Assembly (NCBI GenBank): GCA_017546175.1
Contig: JAFYXM010000004.1
Location: forward strand, 124,001-188,000
Direction: 5' to 3'
Length of the DNA stretch: 64,000 bases
Origin: Elusimicrobiaceae bacterium
GTDB taxonomy: Bacteria > Elusimicrobiota > Elusimicrobia > Elusimicrobiales > Elusimicrobiaceae
Shown here: piece by piece, positions 44,694-53,353 of the stretch
How positions within the stretch are numbered: the stretch's first letter is position 1
How the letters are laid out: every line of letters begins with the position of its first letter
The notes under the pieces: generated by a model
Told to the model about the DNA's origin: nothing
Databases searched by the model: none
What the model saw: the letters and a program-made list of their open reading frames with translations, nothing else
Made by a program: the position numbers and the translations under genes

Positions 44694-44977
44694 TCAAGTG
44701 TTGTCTGCCTTCATCACTTTAGAAGCGTTTTTACAAACCCAGTTGGTAGCAGGACAACAATAAATGGGAGCCGAAACCCCCGTATTGCTAACGAACAGAA
44801 AGGACATTTGCAGGTAGTATCTTCCTTATTATTTTTGACGCTCAAATTGTCTTTATCGGCGGTAGAGGCAGGGCTTTGAATGGTGTAGGTAAAGTTGACA
44901 TCCGTAAATACGTTTCCGGAAATTTGCTTCGCCTTTATTTTTCCTATAAAAAACCCTTCAACTTGTTCGTTGAAGGG
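44694..44977 (-). pseudogene. Frameshifted 3' remnant of an unidentified gene
   Basis: On the minus strand about 58 codons are open from 44977 and read like protein (KQISGNVFTDVNFTYTIQS, then KEDTTCKCP). The text then continues in another frame from 44807 (FVSNTGVSAPIYCCPATN, then WVCKNASKVMKADNT) to a stop at 44694-44696. A one-base loss or gain near 44803 would join them. No start codon or signal is left, and the 5' end runs into the tRNA-Leu terminator. The Cys-rich end is compatible with a pilin-like or secreted protein, but the family is not established. Confidence 0.45.
44948..44977 (-). terminator. Terminator of tRNA-Leu
   Basis: On the minus strand CCCTTCAAC (44977-44969) pairs with GTTGAAGGG (44962-44954), followed by six T. 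Confidence 0.85.
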
Positions 44978-44995
44978 CTATCTTGTACTAAACTT

Positions 44996-45079
44996 TACCG
45001 GGGAAGGGACTTGAACCCTTAAGCCCGTGCGGGCAATAGTTTTTGAGACTATCCTGTATACCAATTCCAGCACCCCGGC
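44996..45079 (-). tRNA. tRNA-Leu (anticodon CAA)
   Basis: Class II tRNA. Acceptor GCCGGGG pairs with CCCCGGT; discriminator A. Anticodon stem ATAGT/ACTAT with loop CTCAAAA, anticodon CAA, reading UUG. Long variable arm GCCCG/GGGC. T arm AAGGG-TTCAAGT-CCCTT. The 3' CCA is not encoded. Confidence 0.95.
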
Positions 45080-45154
45080 ATGAAATCTATATATTTATTT
45101 TAACAAATTTTTTTGCAAAAGGGAAGTATTTTACAAAAAAATTTTTGATTTTAC

Positions 45155-45186
45155 AGAAAAATGCTCCGCTTTCTGACGGAGCATTT
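45155..45186 (-). terminator. Terminator of the PfkB operon
   Basis: Stem AAATGCTCCG (45159-45168) with CGGAGCATTT (45177-45186); short T run on the minus strand. Confidence 0.75.
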
Positions 45187-45199
45187 CAAATTTCCTAAG

Positions 45200-46108
45200 T
45201 TAAAAACGCAACATAGAGGTGTATTCTTTGAGGCGTTTTTCAATCTCGCCGTTTTTAATACTGGCTAAACGTTTGACACTGAAAGACTCAATGGTAAAGG
45301 AAGCCATTACATTGCCAATCATCATCGCACGCTTAATAGCAGCCAAGGTATCCCACTTGCGTAAACTGGCTAAATAGCCGGTTGCTCCGCCGCCGAAGGT
45401 GTCACCGGCACCGGTAGTGTCGTACACATGTTCCAACACAAACGGGGGGAACTGTACGATGCCCAGTTTGCTTACCAGCATAGAGCCGTTGGGGCCTAAT
45501 TTGATAATCACGTGTTTTGCCCCTAATTTCAAGATTTTTTTACCGGCGGTAATCAAATTATATTCTCCGGTAAGTTGACGTGCTTCAGCCTCGTTTAAAA
45601 AGAATAAATCAGTCTTTTTAAGGACTTTGAGCAGGGCTTCTTTGCGAGAGCTGATCCAATAGTTCATCGTGTCACAAGCTACCAATTTTGGATTTTTAAC
45701 CTGTTTTAATACAGACAACTGGAGCTCGGGATCAATATTAGCCAAGAACACGGCTTTTGCATTTTTTTGTTCTTCAGACAAAACAGGGTTAAAGTCCTGA
45801 AATACATTTAAATCTGTAAAATGGGTGGTGGCATTTTTGAGGTCTTTGTCATAACTGCCGCCCCAATGGAAAGTTTTGCCGTCTTTCACTTCCAAGCCGG
45901 AGATATCTACCCCGCATTTTTTAAACGGAGCTTTATCTTTGGCCGTAAAATCTGTCCCCACTACCGCTACGATACTGGGAGCGGCAAAATAACTGGCGGA
46001 GATAGAGGAGTAACTGGCGGCCCCGCCCAATACTCGCTCGGCCTTGCCGTGAGAGTTTTCTACGGAGTCAAACGCTACAGAACCTACCACAAGTACGCGA
46101 TTTTTCAT
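45200..46108 (-). CDS. PfkB-family carbohydrate or nucleoside kinase
   Basis: 302 residues, ribokinase fold. The N-terminal GGAASYSSISASYF corresponds to the substrate Gly-Gly motif, and the C-terminal DTTGAGDTFGGG carries the catalytic Asp and anion hole. The text between (NEAEARQLTGEYN, KLGPNGSMLV) is family-typical. The substrate is not clear: sugar, adenosine and other kinases share these motifs. The ATG overlaps the stop of the preceding SurA-N gene by one base, so the two are coupled. Confidence 0.87.
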   Translation of the reverse strand: MKNRVLVVGSVAFDSVENSHGKAERVLGGAASYSSISASYFAAPSIVAVVGTDFTAKDKAPFKKCGVDISGLEVKDGKTFHWGGSYDKDLKNATTHFTDLNVFQDFNPVLSEEQKNAKAVFLANIDPELQLSVLKQVKNPKLVACDTMNYWISSRKEALLKVLKKTDLFFLNEAEARQLTGEYNLITAGKKILKLGAKHVIIKLGPNGSMLVSKLGIVQFPPFVLEHVYDTTGAGDTFGGGATGYLASLRKWDTLAAIKRAMMIGNVMASFTIESFSVKRLASIKNGEIEKRLKEYTSMLRF

Positions 46109-46794
46109 TATTGTTCGTCCAAGAAAGTTCTGATTTCTACGCGGTTGTTGAAATCATCAAAGAAAGCCTGTTGAGCTGTTTCCATTTTGGTTTCAAACAA
46201 CTGTTTTTCAAAATCTTTTTTATTTTTTTCAAAATTTTTCATATTGCCGTTTTGTGTCAAATAGGCAAAACGTACTTCTTCCGGAGTAAGTTTATAAATA
46301 GAGTATAAAGCCATGCGGAAGCGGTCGGCCAGTTTACTGCGGCGAATTTGATCTTCAAATTGAGCCGGCGTGACGCCCAATTGGTGTTTAACGGCATATT
46401 CATAAGCAGTTTTGTTAAATTGACCGTCTTGATTAAACTGCGGAGAAGAATGAATGTCTAAAGCTATTTCATAATCAGCCACAGCTATGCCAAATTCTTT
46501 GGCTGCTTGGTTTAACACTTCTTCGCTGACTAAGGCACTTAGTACTTGTTGATTGAGCATTTTGCTCATGTTTTCATCTACATCTATGCCGCTATTGCGT
46601 AAAGCGCGGGCCTGAGCATCGGCTGCTTTGTATAAAGTGCGATAGGTGATATTGCTGTCTCCTACGGTAGCGGCTGTATCTTTGAAGGTTCCTCTTTGGT
46701 AAGAGTCTAAACCAATATAACCGATACTGCCGATGAAAAAGGCCAACGTGATAATCAAAATGGCTTTTTTATATTTGATGAGGAAAGATATCAT
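46108..46794 (-). CDS. Membrane-anchored SurA N-terminal-domain protein (PpiD-like, no isomerase domain)
   Basis: 228 residues. One membrane helix near the N-terminus (KAILIITLAFFIGSIGYIGL) is followed by a SurA_N-type helical chaperone domain: AATVGDSNITYRTLYKAADAQ, LNQQVLSALVSEEVLNQAAKEFG, VTPAQFEDQIRRSKLADRFR. This resembles the first part of PpiD, but no parvulin domain follows, so it would act as a holdase at the membrane. AAGGAG precedes the ATG. Third SurA-like protein in the window. Confidence 0.78.
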   Translation of the reverse strand: MISFLIKYKKAILIITLAFFIGSIGYIGLDSYQRGTFKDTAATVGDSNITYRTLYKAADAQARALRNSGIDVDENMSKMLNQQVLSALVSEEVLNQAAKEFGIAVADYEIALDIHSSPQFNQDGQFNKTAYEYAVKHQLGVTPAQFEDQIRRSKLADRFRMALYSIYKLTPEEVRFAYLTQNGNMKNFEKNKKDFEKQLFETKMETAQQAFFDDFNNRVEIRTFLDEQ

Positions 46795-46805
46795 TTTTGG
46801 ACTCC

Positions 46806-47189
46806 TTATTCTTTATCTTCTACTTCTGCAGAAGCTTTTTCGCCGCCGATATTGCACATACCTTCAATGCGGCCGCCTTCTTCCACAATCATTTTTTGAG
46901 CGCGGATATCCCCTTTGATAGAGGCTTTTCCCAATACTTCCAACATTTCGGCGCAGACGTTTCCTTCAATTTCTCCTCCGCATACAATCGTAGCGGCAGT
47001 AACGTCTCCCACAATTTTGCCGCCTTCACCTACGATGACTTGGCGGGCATTATCTACAGAACCTTCCAATGTGCCATCCACGCGCAAAGAACCTTGCACG
47101 CTTAGCGTCCCTTGGAAGTAGCACTCCGCACTGACGATGGAAAAATGTTCGCCGGATGCGAAATCAGAATCTTTTTTCAAAAAGCTCAT
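46806..47189 (-). CDS. Bactofilin
   Basis: 127 residues. The central beta-helix repeats are plain (FQGTLSVQGSLRVDGTLEGSV, ARQVIVGEGGKIVGDV, GEIEGNVCAEMLEVLGKASIKGDI), with flexible charged ends. Bactofilins self-assemble into cytoskeletal filaments that localise cell-wall enzymes. It directly follows an M23 peptidase gene, a widespread linkage tied to cell shape. GGAGG precedes the ATG. Confidence 0.93.
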   Translation of the reverse strand: MSFLKKDSDFASGEHFSIVSAECYFQGTLSVQGSLRVDGTLEGSVDNARQVIVGEGGKIVGDVTAATIVCGGEIEGNVCAEMLEVLGKASIKGDIRAQKMIVEEGGRIEGMCNIGGEKASAEVEDKE

Positions 47190-47205
47190 GGCTTCCTCCT
47201 AAAAT

Positions 47206-48135
47206 TTATTTAAAATAGTTGCGCGGATTGACGGCTTGTCCGTCTTTCCATACTTCATAATGTAAATGCGTACCCGTACTGCGGCCCGTGGTACCCATAA
47301 AAGCAATAATTTGGCCCCGTTTTACCACTTCTCCGGCTTTTACTTTGATGCCTGTGGCATGGGCATAGAGAGTGGAATATCCAAACCCGTGGTCAATAAG
47401 CACCGCTTGTCCGTATCCGCTTACCCAGCCCGTGTGGCGCACTACACCATCGGCGGTGGAAACAATAGGGCTGTCGGGCTTGCCGGCAAAATCTAACCCT
47501 TTATGCATGCGACCTGTCGGACGGCCAAACGGATCGCGGCGGTAACCATAGCCGGAGCTGATGCGCGAAGAAGACGGACGAATGGACGGAGTGGAATTTA
47601 AGCTGTCTTTTCGGTTGGCAAAATACCAAGCGATTTCTTGGAAAGAGGCCAATCTTTCTTCCGCCGTTTCTTGCATACTGTCTATATATTTTTCAAATTC
47701 TTCCGTATCAAATTCCTTTAAGTCCGATCCAAAAAGCTGTTGGGCTCTGTCTTCTTCCTTTTGTTTTTTGGCTTCTAAGCCTTTGGGTAAATTGATAAAT
47801 TTACCGCCGGGCATACCCAGCATTTGACGCATTTGCTGCTCGGTATTTTGGGTCAAAGACAAATATTTTCTGCCGCGTTCTAATTCGTCTGAAATCAATT
47901 GCATTTTTACGCGCATAAGTTTATTGTCGGCCTTGGTTAAATGATAGTCGTAGGCTTTGCTCCATAACCACAATGAACCTAAGGTAACCGCCAGCCATAG
48001 TGCAATAAAAATAACAAAAGTCAGTCCGGTTAATTTTATTTTTTTAGACGCACCGGCACGCGGCATGATAATGATATCCACGCGGTCGCTTAAAAAACGG
48101 TTAATGGCATTGGTTTTTTTACCCATTACTTCCAT
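47206..48135 (-). CDS. M23 (LytM-type) peptidoglycan endopeptidase
   Basis: 309 residues. A membrane helix at about 36-56 is followed by a coiled-coil/helical region and a C-terminal M23 domain with an intact zinc site: GRMHKGLDFAG (His, Asp), then YAHATGI and THLHYEVW. GYGYRRDPFGRPTGR precedes it as usual. It should cut peptide cross-links in peptidoglycan from the periplasmic side of the inner membrane. The neighbouring bactofilin may position it. The start at 48135 or the ATG nine bases later are both possible. Confidence 0.92.
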   Translation of the reverse strand: MEVMGKKTNAINRFLSDRVDIIIMPRAGASKKIKLTGLTFVIFIALWLAVTLGSLWLWSKAYDYHLTKADNKLMRVKMQLISDELERGRKYLSLTQNTEQQMRQMLGMPGGKFINLPKGLEAKKQKEEDRAQQLFGSDLKEFDTEEFEKYIDSMQETAEERLASFQEIAWYFANRKDSLNSTPSIRPSSSRISSGYGYRRDPFGRPTGRMHKGLDFAGKPDSPIVSTADGVVRHTGWVSGYGQAVLIDHGFGYSTLYAHATGIKVKAGEVVKRGQIIAFMGTTGRSTGTHLHYEVWKDGQAVNPRNYFK

Positions 48136-48165
48136 TCTATCATATTGGAACGGTATAAGGCAGAA

Positions 48166-50004
48166 TTACTGTGCGGGATATTTGTTTTTATAGAAATCAA
48201 CAATACCTTGATACAGAGTTTCTGCTAAGGTTTCTTTTCCCGTTTGGCTTAATACCCAGTCTTCTTGCTCGGGTAAAATCGGGAAAGCATTTTCCACCAA
48301 AATGCTGGGTATGTCCGAAATGCGCGGGATAAAAAGGATATCGTCATTAATGAGTCCATTATCTGCAAGGGGGACACGTTTATTAAAAGATTTATAAATG
48401 CTTTCTGCCAAATCAAAAGAATGTGGATAAGCATAATAAACGGAGTAGCCTCTCGGCATTGCCAATGGGTTGACGGTATCAGGCAGTGCATTGTAATGAA
48501 GACTAACGAAAATGTGGGCTTTTTCGTTCAAGGCTTTTTTGTAGCGTTGCGTTAAGCTGATATGATTATGGCCGCTGCGCGTCATAATGACGGTGGCTCC
48601 TGCTTGCTCTAATTTGGGTTTTAATGTTTCGGCTAAATCTAAATTAAGTTCGTACTCTAAAAATCCAGAAGGGGTTACCAACCCGTCATAAGGATGAGTC
48701 CTTTTGGGGCTATGTCCGGCATCAATTAAAATGCGTGCTCCCAAAAGTGGTTTTTGGGGGGTGGTGGCTAATGTGGGTTTTTGATGCAGATTTAATACAA
48801 AATCGTTCTTTTCATAATGGTAGGCATACCCCCAAAGAGGTTGCTCGGGTTTAAAATAGAGAATAAACTTGATGATATCTGTTTGTGATCTTTGCCATTC
48901 TACTCTATCAACTAAAGCAGAGGTGGTGTCTAAATTAAAATTTTGCTCAAAGACGGGGGTATAATAAAAGGAAACCTCCAAGCGGTCTTTAAATTCTTCT
49001 ATAAACAGAGGCACTTGTTTTTCAAGTCCCCACCGGACTTGTGTGCTGTCGGGAGAAGATAAAACATCTAATTCATCAATGACGTTCGGGCGATATTGGC
49101 CGGCAGAGAAAAGCTTTACCTTGCGTTCTTCTATCCAAGCAGATTCTCCGTTTGCTAAACGAAGACGGTATAAACCATTGGCCCGGCCGCTGATTAATAC
49201 TTCTCCAAAGGCTCGGTAAAAAGGGTATAGACTTCCCTGAGAGACAGGGATTTTGCGCAGTTTGGTTCCGGCAGATTTGACCCGCGCCGGTTGCAACGGG
49301 CTGTGCGGATTTAATATTTTTAATTTTTCTTCAGCGGTTATTTTGTCTTTAGTTTGAGTTTTTTCATCAAACATGCTATAGATTATTTTTACGGAGCGTG
49401 TTTTTTGGTCTGTCGGAATGGTATAGCGTGCTTGATATAAGCCGCGCTGTTTCGGCTGCTCCGTCAGCTCAATAGACTGAGCATTTTTTATCCCGACAAG
49501 GCGTGCCTGCACCCGGGCATTGGGGGTGCCTCTGGCAGAGAGGAGCATAGTATCTCCCGGCAAAAGCCACAAAGGTTTTGATGGGAAAATTTCTTTCGGG
49601 TCAAACTTGGCGCTTTCTTCAAATTCTTCAATAGGCGTTCCGGGGACTACAATGCTTCGTGTGGCCTGATAGGTTTTTCCTTGGCTTTGAGCGGTTAAAA
49701 GAAAGGTAAATTCTCCTTGTTCTACCGGTAAATAAGCCAAAAAAGTACCATTGGTATGCAGCGGCACATCTACTCCGTTAATTTGCAAAGAGGCCGCCTG
49801 CAGATTAATTTTACCGAATAGATAAACACTGGTGGCTCCGTGCGGTACAGCCATTTTTTCTTGAGGGTATTGAACGGTAATGTGGGCATTTTGGGCTTCT
49901 TTATCAGTGTTAGCCGGCAAATAAGGGGCTACGGGTAAAGACTCTGCCCGCAGTAGGCCCAAAAATAAAAATAAAAAAATACTACAAAAAAATATTTTTT
50001 TCAT
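48166..50004 (-). CDS. N-acetylmuramoyl-L-alanine amidase (Amidase_3) with long N-terminal region
   Basis: 612 residues. A signal peptide (ends LLRAES) is followed by a long N-terminal region with beta-rich, Ig-like segments (VYLFGKINLQAASLQINGV; MLLSARGTPNARVQARLVG) and an SH3-like stretch (YRLRLANGESAWIEERKV). The C-terminal amidase_3 domain has zinc ligands in LIDAGHSP, LEYELNLD and VSLHYNALP, and the catalytic Glu in ILVENAF. It removes the stem peptide from peptidoglycan glycans, with a role in cell separation. Divergent from the Nif3 gene. Confidence 0.9.
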   Translation of the reverse strand: MKKIFFCSIFLFLFLGLLRAESLPVAPYLPANTDKEAQNAHITVQYPQEKMAVPHGATSVYLFGKINLQAASLQINGVDVPLHTNGTFLAYLPVEQGEFTFLLTAQSQGKTYQATRSIVVPGTPIEEFEESAKFDPKEIFPSKPLWLLPGDTMLLSARGTPNARVQARLVGIKNAQSIELTEQPKQRGLYQARYTIPTDQKTRSVKIIYSMFDEKTQTKDKITAEEKLKILNPHSPLQPARVKSAGTKLRKIPVSQGSLYPFYRAFGEVLISGRANGLYRLRLANGESAWIEERKVKLFSAGQYRPNVIDELDVLSSPDSTQVRWGLEKQVPLFIEEFKDRLEVSFYYTPVFEQNFNLDTTSALVDRVEWQRSQTDIIKFILYFKPEQPLWGYAYHYEKNDFVLNLHQKPTLATTPQKPLLGARILIDAGHSPKRTHPYDGLVTPSGFLEYELNLDLAETLKPKLEQAGATVIMTRSGHNHISLTQRYKKALNEKAHIFVSLHYNALPDTVNPLAMPRGYSVYYAYPHSFDLAESIYKSFNKRVPLADNGLINDDILFIPRISDIPSILVENAFPILPEQEDWVLSQTGKETLAETLYQGIVDFYKNKYPAQ

Positions 50005-50015
50005 CGTATAAAAAT

Positions 50016-50023
50016 GATAACAT
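50016..50023 (+). promoter_or_regulatory. Extended -10 of the Nif3 gene, possibly leaderless
   Basis: TGATAACAT (TG, one base, TAACAT at 50018-50023), six bases, then ATG at 50030. There is no Shine-Dalgarno sequence. Confidence 0.4.
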
Positions 50024-50029
50024 AAAACT

Positions 50030-50782
50030 ATGACTACGCGCGAGGATGTCGTTTCTTTTGTAAACGATTATTTGCAAATTTCTTCTGTGCCCGATAGCAG
50101 CCTAAACGGTTTGCAAGTTCAGGGGCGTGGAGTTGTGCGCAAAATTGTCTTTGGCGTGTCTGCCAGCTTGGAACTCTTTAAGAGAGCCAAAGCTGCCGGT
50201 GCGGATATGATTATCGTGCATCATGGACTTTTGTGGGGGAAAGAACAAGCGCTTGTCGGTGCATTCGGTCAGCGCGTTGCTTTCTTACTGCAAAATCAAA
50301 TTAGTTTATTAGGCTATCATTTACCTTTAGATAAACATCCGACCATCGGACATAATGCACTTTTACTTAAAAGTTTAGATGCAAAAAATGTTCGTCCGTT
50401 TGCTCTCTATCATGAACAGCAAATCGGTTTTTATGGGGATATTAAAGAGATTTCCTTATCCGCTCTTACACGCAAATTGCAAAAAATCTGCGATGCGAAA
50501 GCGCGGGTTTTGCCTTTTGGTCCCCAAAAAATACGCACGGTGGGTATCGTTAGCGGTGGCGGCTGGAGCATGTTGCCGGATGGGGTAAACTTGAAACTGG
50601 ATTTGTTCGTAACGGGCAGTGCCGATGAACCCGCCCAAGAAATATGCAGGGAAGGGAAAATAAATTGCGTGGCATTGGGACATTACAATTCAGAGAAAAT
50701 AGGAGTGTTAGCTTTGATGAAATTAGTGGCGGAGAAGTTTCCCGTTGAAACTGAGTTTATAGATATTCAAAATCCGCTCTAA
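50030..50782 (+). CDS. Nif3-like dinuclear metal centre protein
   Basis: 250 residues. Nif3/YbgI family motifs: SSLNGLQVQG, DMIIVHHGLLWG (metal His pair), LLGYHLPLDKHPTIGHN and GHYNSEKIG near the C-terminus, all with the expected metal ligands. The proteins form toroidal hexamers; some databases call them GTP cyclohydrolase I type 2, but the reaction is not firmly established. Short form without the extra central domain. Followed at once by the M20 peptidase gene. Confidence 0.92.
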   Translation: MTTREDVVSFVNDYLQISSVPDSSLNGLQVQGRGVVRKIVFGVSASLELFKRAKAAGADMIIVHHGLLWGKEQALVGAFGQRVAFLLQNQISLLGYHLPLDKHPTIGHNALLLKSLDAKNVRPFALYHEQQIGFYGDIKEISLSALTRKLQKICDAKARVLPFGPQKIRTVGIVSGGGWSMLPDGVNLKLDLFVTGSADEPAQEICREGKINCVALGHYNSEKIGVLALMKLVAEKFPVETEFIDIQNPL

Positions 50783-50795
50783 AATGGAGAAAAAT

Positions 50796-52031
50796 ATGAT
50801 ACAAGCAAAAGATTTATTCAAAAAAATAGATAGTTATAAAGATTACATTATTGATATTCAAACCAAAATGACGGCTTGTCCCGCCATAAGCCCGCATGAA
50901 GAGGGTGGTTTGGGTGAAGCAGCCAAAGCCGAGGTTGTGTTGGCTGCGTTAAAAGAAATGAAATTTGACGAAATTAAAGTAATTAACATTAAAGATCCTA
51001 AATCTCCGACGGGAGTTCGCCCGAATATCATTGCCAAATATTATGGCGAAAATCGTAAAAAAACCTTGTGGGTTATGGCTCACTTAGATGTGGTGCCTCC
51101 CGGTGATTTGTCTTTGTGGAAAACGGACCCTTATAAAGTAGTAGTAAAAGGGGATAAAATTTACGGCCGCGGCGTAGAAGATAACCAACAGGGTTTGGTG
51201 TCTGGTTTGTTAGTTGCCAAAGCCATGATGGAAGCGGGTGTCCGTCCTCCGGTCAACTATGCTTTGCTTTTAAACTGTGATGAAGAAACCGGTAGTATCT
51301 ACGGCATAGAACCGATCATGAAAAAACATGCTAAATTGTTTGGAAAAGAAGACAGTTTTATTGTGCCCGATGCCGGTAACTCCGAAGGGGAAATGGTAGA
51401 AATTGCCGAAAAGAGCCAATTGTGGTTGAAAATTACCACCTTTGGCAAACAAACCCATGCCTCTACCCCCGGCAATGGTATTAATGCTTTTGTTGCCGGT
51501 AGTCACTTGGTGGTGGCTTTGCACGAACTTTATAAAAAATTCCCGAAAAAAGACAAACTTTTTGATGTGCCGGAAAGTGTCTTCTCTCCGACGAAAAAAG
51601 AAGCCAATGTTCCCAATATCAATAGCATTCCGGGTACGGACGTGTTTTACTTAGATTGCCGTGTTTTACCGTGCTATACAGTGAAGCAGGTATTTAACGA
51701 AGTGCTAAAAATTGCTAAAAAAATTGAAAAGAAATTTAAAGTAAAAATCAAAGTGGAAGAAGTATTGCACACGGTGTCTAAACCGACGGATAAAAAAGCG
51801 CCGATTGTGAACTTGGTGGCCCAATCGGTCAAAGCTGTTTATAAAAATAATCCCAAAGTGCAGGGTGTCGGCGGCGGAACGGTGGCTGCTCATTTGCGCA
51901 ATGAAGGCTTTCCGGCTGTGGTGTATTCTAAATTAGATGAAACCATGCACCAACCGAACGAAAACTCCAGCATCAAAAATACGATGGGCGATGCCAAGGT
52001 GTTTACGTTAGTGGCTTTGGGCTTGAAATAA
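50796..52031 (+). CDS. M20-family peptidase (ArgE/DapE/dipeptidase type)
   Basis: 411 residues from the ATG at 50796, preceded by GGAG at seven bases; an in-frame ATG at 50784 would contain that site and is less likely. Zinc ligands and catalytic residues are visible in WVMAHLDVVPPGD (His, Asp), GRGVEDNQQG, NCDEETGS (Glu-Glu), PDAGNSEGE and the terminal HQPNE. A lid domain lies between. No signal peptide, so it is cytoplasmic. It could be a dipeptidase, succinyl-diaminopimelate desuccinylase or acetylornithine deacetylase; the VEDNQQ and SIYGIEP text favours a broad dipeptidase. Confidence 0.88.
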   Translation: MIQAKDLFKKIDSYKDYIIDIQTKMTACPAISPHEEGGLGEAAKAEVVLAALKEMKFDEIKVINIKDPKSPTGVRPNIIAKYYGENRKKTLWVMAHLDVVPPGDLSLWKTDPYKVVVKGDKIYGRGVEDNQQGLVSGLLVAKAMMEAGVRPPVNYALLLNCDEETGSIYGIEPIMKKHAKLFGKEDSFIVPDAGNSEGEMVEIAEKSQLWLKITTFGKQTHASTPGNGINAFVAGSHLVVALHELYKKFPKKDKLFDVPESVFSPTKKEANVPNINSIPGTDVFYLDCRVLPCYTVKQVFNEVLKIAKKIEKKFKVKIKVEEVLHTVSKPTDKKAPIVNLVAQSVKAVYKNNPKVQGVGGGTVAAHLRNEGFPAVVYSKLDETMHQPNENSSIKNTMGDAKVFTLVALGLK

Positions 52032-52041
52032 GAGAGTATTT

Positions 52042-52458
52042 ATGAAAAAGGGATTTACGCTGTTAGAAATCTTAATAACGGTAGTCCTGTTTACGGTTTT
52101 GTTGGGCTTTACGGTGCCAAAGTTTATTTCCTTGGTGCATAAAGCCCAAGAAGGCAGCACCAAACATGAGCTGGTGCGCCTTCGCACAGCTATTGCTGCA
52201 TATTATGGGGAAAACCAAGGAGTTTATCCTACCGATGATTTGGGCTCTTTAGTTCCCAGATATATTGAGGCTATTGCGCAGGTCAATGTGCCGGGCTTGG
52301 AGCCCAGCAACCATGTCAGTGCCGGAACCTATGAAAGTGCTTTTACCAAAACAGGCGGCTGGGCTTATGTGAATGACCCCTCCGATCCGCGTTTTGGTGA
52401 TGTGTTTGTAAACACGGATAAAGAAGACAGCTACGGCAAAGCTTGGAATACGCATTAA
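52042..52458 (+). CDS. GspG-like major pseudopilin (type II secretion / type IV pilus)
   Basis: 138 residues. The prepilin signal MKKG|FTLLEILITVVLFTVLLGFTVPKF has Glu5 in place. The globular part resembles GspG: LVRLRTAIAAYYGENQGVYPTDD, then WAYVNDPSDPRFGDVFVNTD and KAWNTH, which includes the GspG calcium-loop region. It sits directly before the prepilin peptidase gene, with a terminator-like hairpin between. GAGAG precedes the ATG. Confidence 0.85.
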   Translation: MKKGFTLLEILITVVLFTVLLGFTVPKFISLVHKAQEGSTKHELVRLRTAIAAYYGENQGVYPTDDLGSLVPRYIEAIAQVNVPGLEPSNHVSAGTYESAFTKTGGWAYVNDPSDPRFGDVFVNTDKEDSYGKAWNTH

Positions 52459-52463
52459 TGTAA

Positions 52464-52497
52464 AGGTCCCCAATATGCTGGTTGGGGACTTTTTTTG
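52464..52497 (+). terminator. Terminator-like hairpin between the pseudopilin and prepilin peptidase genes
   Basis: Stem GTCCCCAA (52466-52473) with TTGGGGAC (52482-52489), then seven T. It probably lowers transcription into the peptidase gene. Confidence 0.8.
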
Positions 52498-52513
52498 TAA
52501 AAAAGGAGAAAGC

Positions 52514-53296
52514 ATGGAAAGTTTAATTTTGTTTTTTGCAGGAATTTTTGGTTTGATTATCGGCAGTTTTTTAAATGTATGTATTTATCGTATTCCTAGA
52601 GAAAAATCTATTGTATGGCCGCCTTCTTCCTGTCCTAAATGCGGCAAATCTATTGCTTTTTACGATAATATCCCCGTGCTCAGTTATATATTTTTGTGGG
52701 GAAAATGCCGCCATTGCAAAGCTCCTATTTCCTGCCAATATCCTATCATAGAGCTGCTCACGGGCCTTTTGACGGTGTTATTTGTATGGCGCTGGGGACT
52801 GACCCCGTGGACGGGTGTATTGTTGGTGTCTGTGTATAGCTTAATTATTTTATCGGTGATTGATTTGGAACTGATGATTATTCCGGATCGCTTTTCTTTA
52901 GGGCTTATCGTATGGGGGTTGGCTTTCTTTTGGCTTAATCCAAATTTTGACGGTACTATGTTGTCGCGCTTTTTGCAGAGCTTGTTGGGGGCCGGAGTGG
53001 GCTTTTTCGGTACGCTGGCCGTGGCGCTGCTGGGATATGTGATGTTTAAAAAAGAAGCCATGGGCGGAGGAGATGTAAAACTTATGGGAGGTATCGGGGC
53101 GCTACTGGGTTGGAAAGGGGTACTGACCACCATCGTTTTTGCCTCTGCTTTGGGTCTTATTTATTCTGTGTTCCTCATGATTTTTAAAGGAAAAAAAGGG
53201 GGGGATGCTATTCCTTTCGGTCCTTTTTTAAGTGCTGGAGCATTAATTAACTTATACTATTTAATTCTGCCTGAAATGTTGGCAATACAGATATAA
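52514..53296 (+). CDS. Prepilin peptidase / N-methyltransferase (PilD/GspO)
   Basis: 260 residues, polytopic inner-membrane aspartyl protease that cleaves and methylates prepilins. The N-terminal methyltransferase part carries the zinc cysteines CPKC and CRHC (about 39-72). Catalytic aspartates are in SVIDLELMIIPDRFS and GGGDVKLMG. The ATG at 52514 follows AAAAGGAG; the longer frame from 52475 crosses the terminator hairpin. It can process both pilin-like proteins in the window. Confidence 0.95.
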   Translation: MESLILFFAGIFGLIIGSFLNVCIYRIPREKSIVWPPSSCPKCGKSIAFYDNIPVLSYIFLWGKCRHCKAPISCQYPIIELLTGLLTVLFVWRWGLTPWTGVLLVSVYSLIILSVIDLELMIIPDRFSLGLIVWGLAFFWLNPNFDGTMLSRFLQSLLGAGVGFFGTLAVALLGYVMFKKEAMGGGDVKLMGGIGALLGWKGVLTTIVFASALGLIYSVFLMIFKGKKGGDAIPFGPFLSAGALINLYYLILPEMLAIQI

Positions 53297-53309
53297 AAGT
53301 TATCTCTAT

Positions 53310-53340
53310 AAAAAAACCCCTCTGAAAAGAGGGGTTTTTT
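53310..53340. terminator. Bidirectional terminator between the prepilin peptidase and rdgB
   Basis: Stem AAAAACCCCTCT with AGAGGGGTTTTT around a GAAA loop (53312-53339). Confidence 0.9.
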
Positions 53341-53353
53341 ACATCGGAAAATT

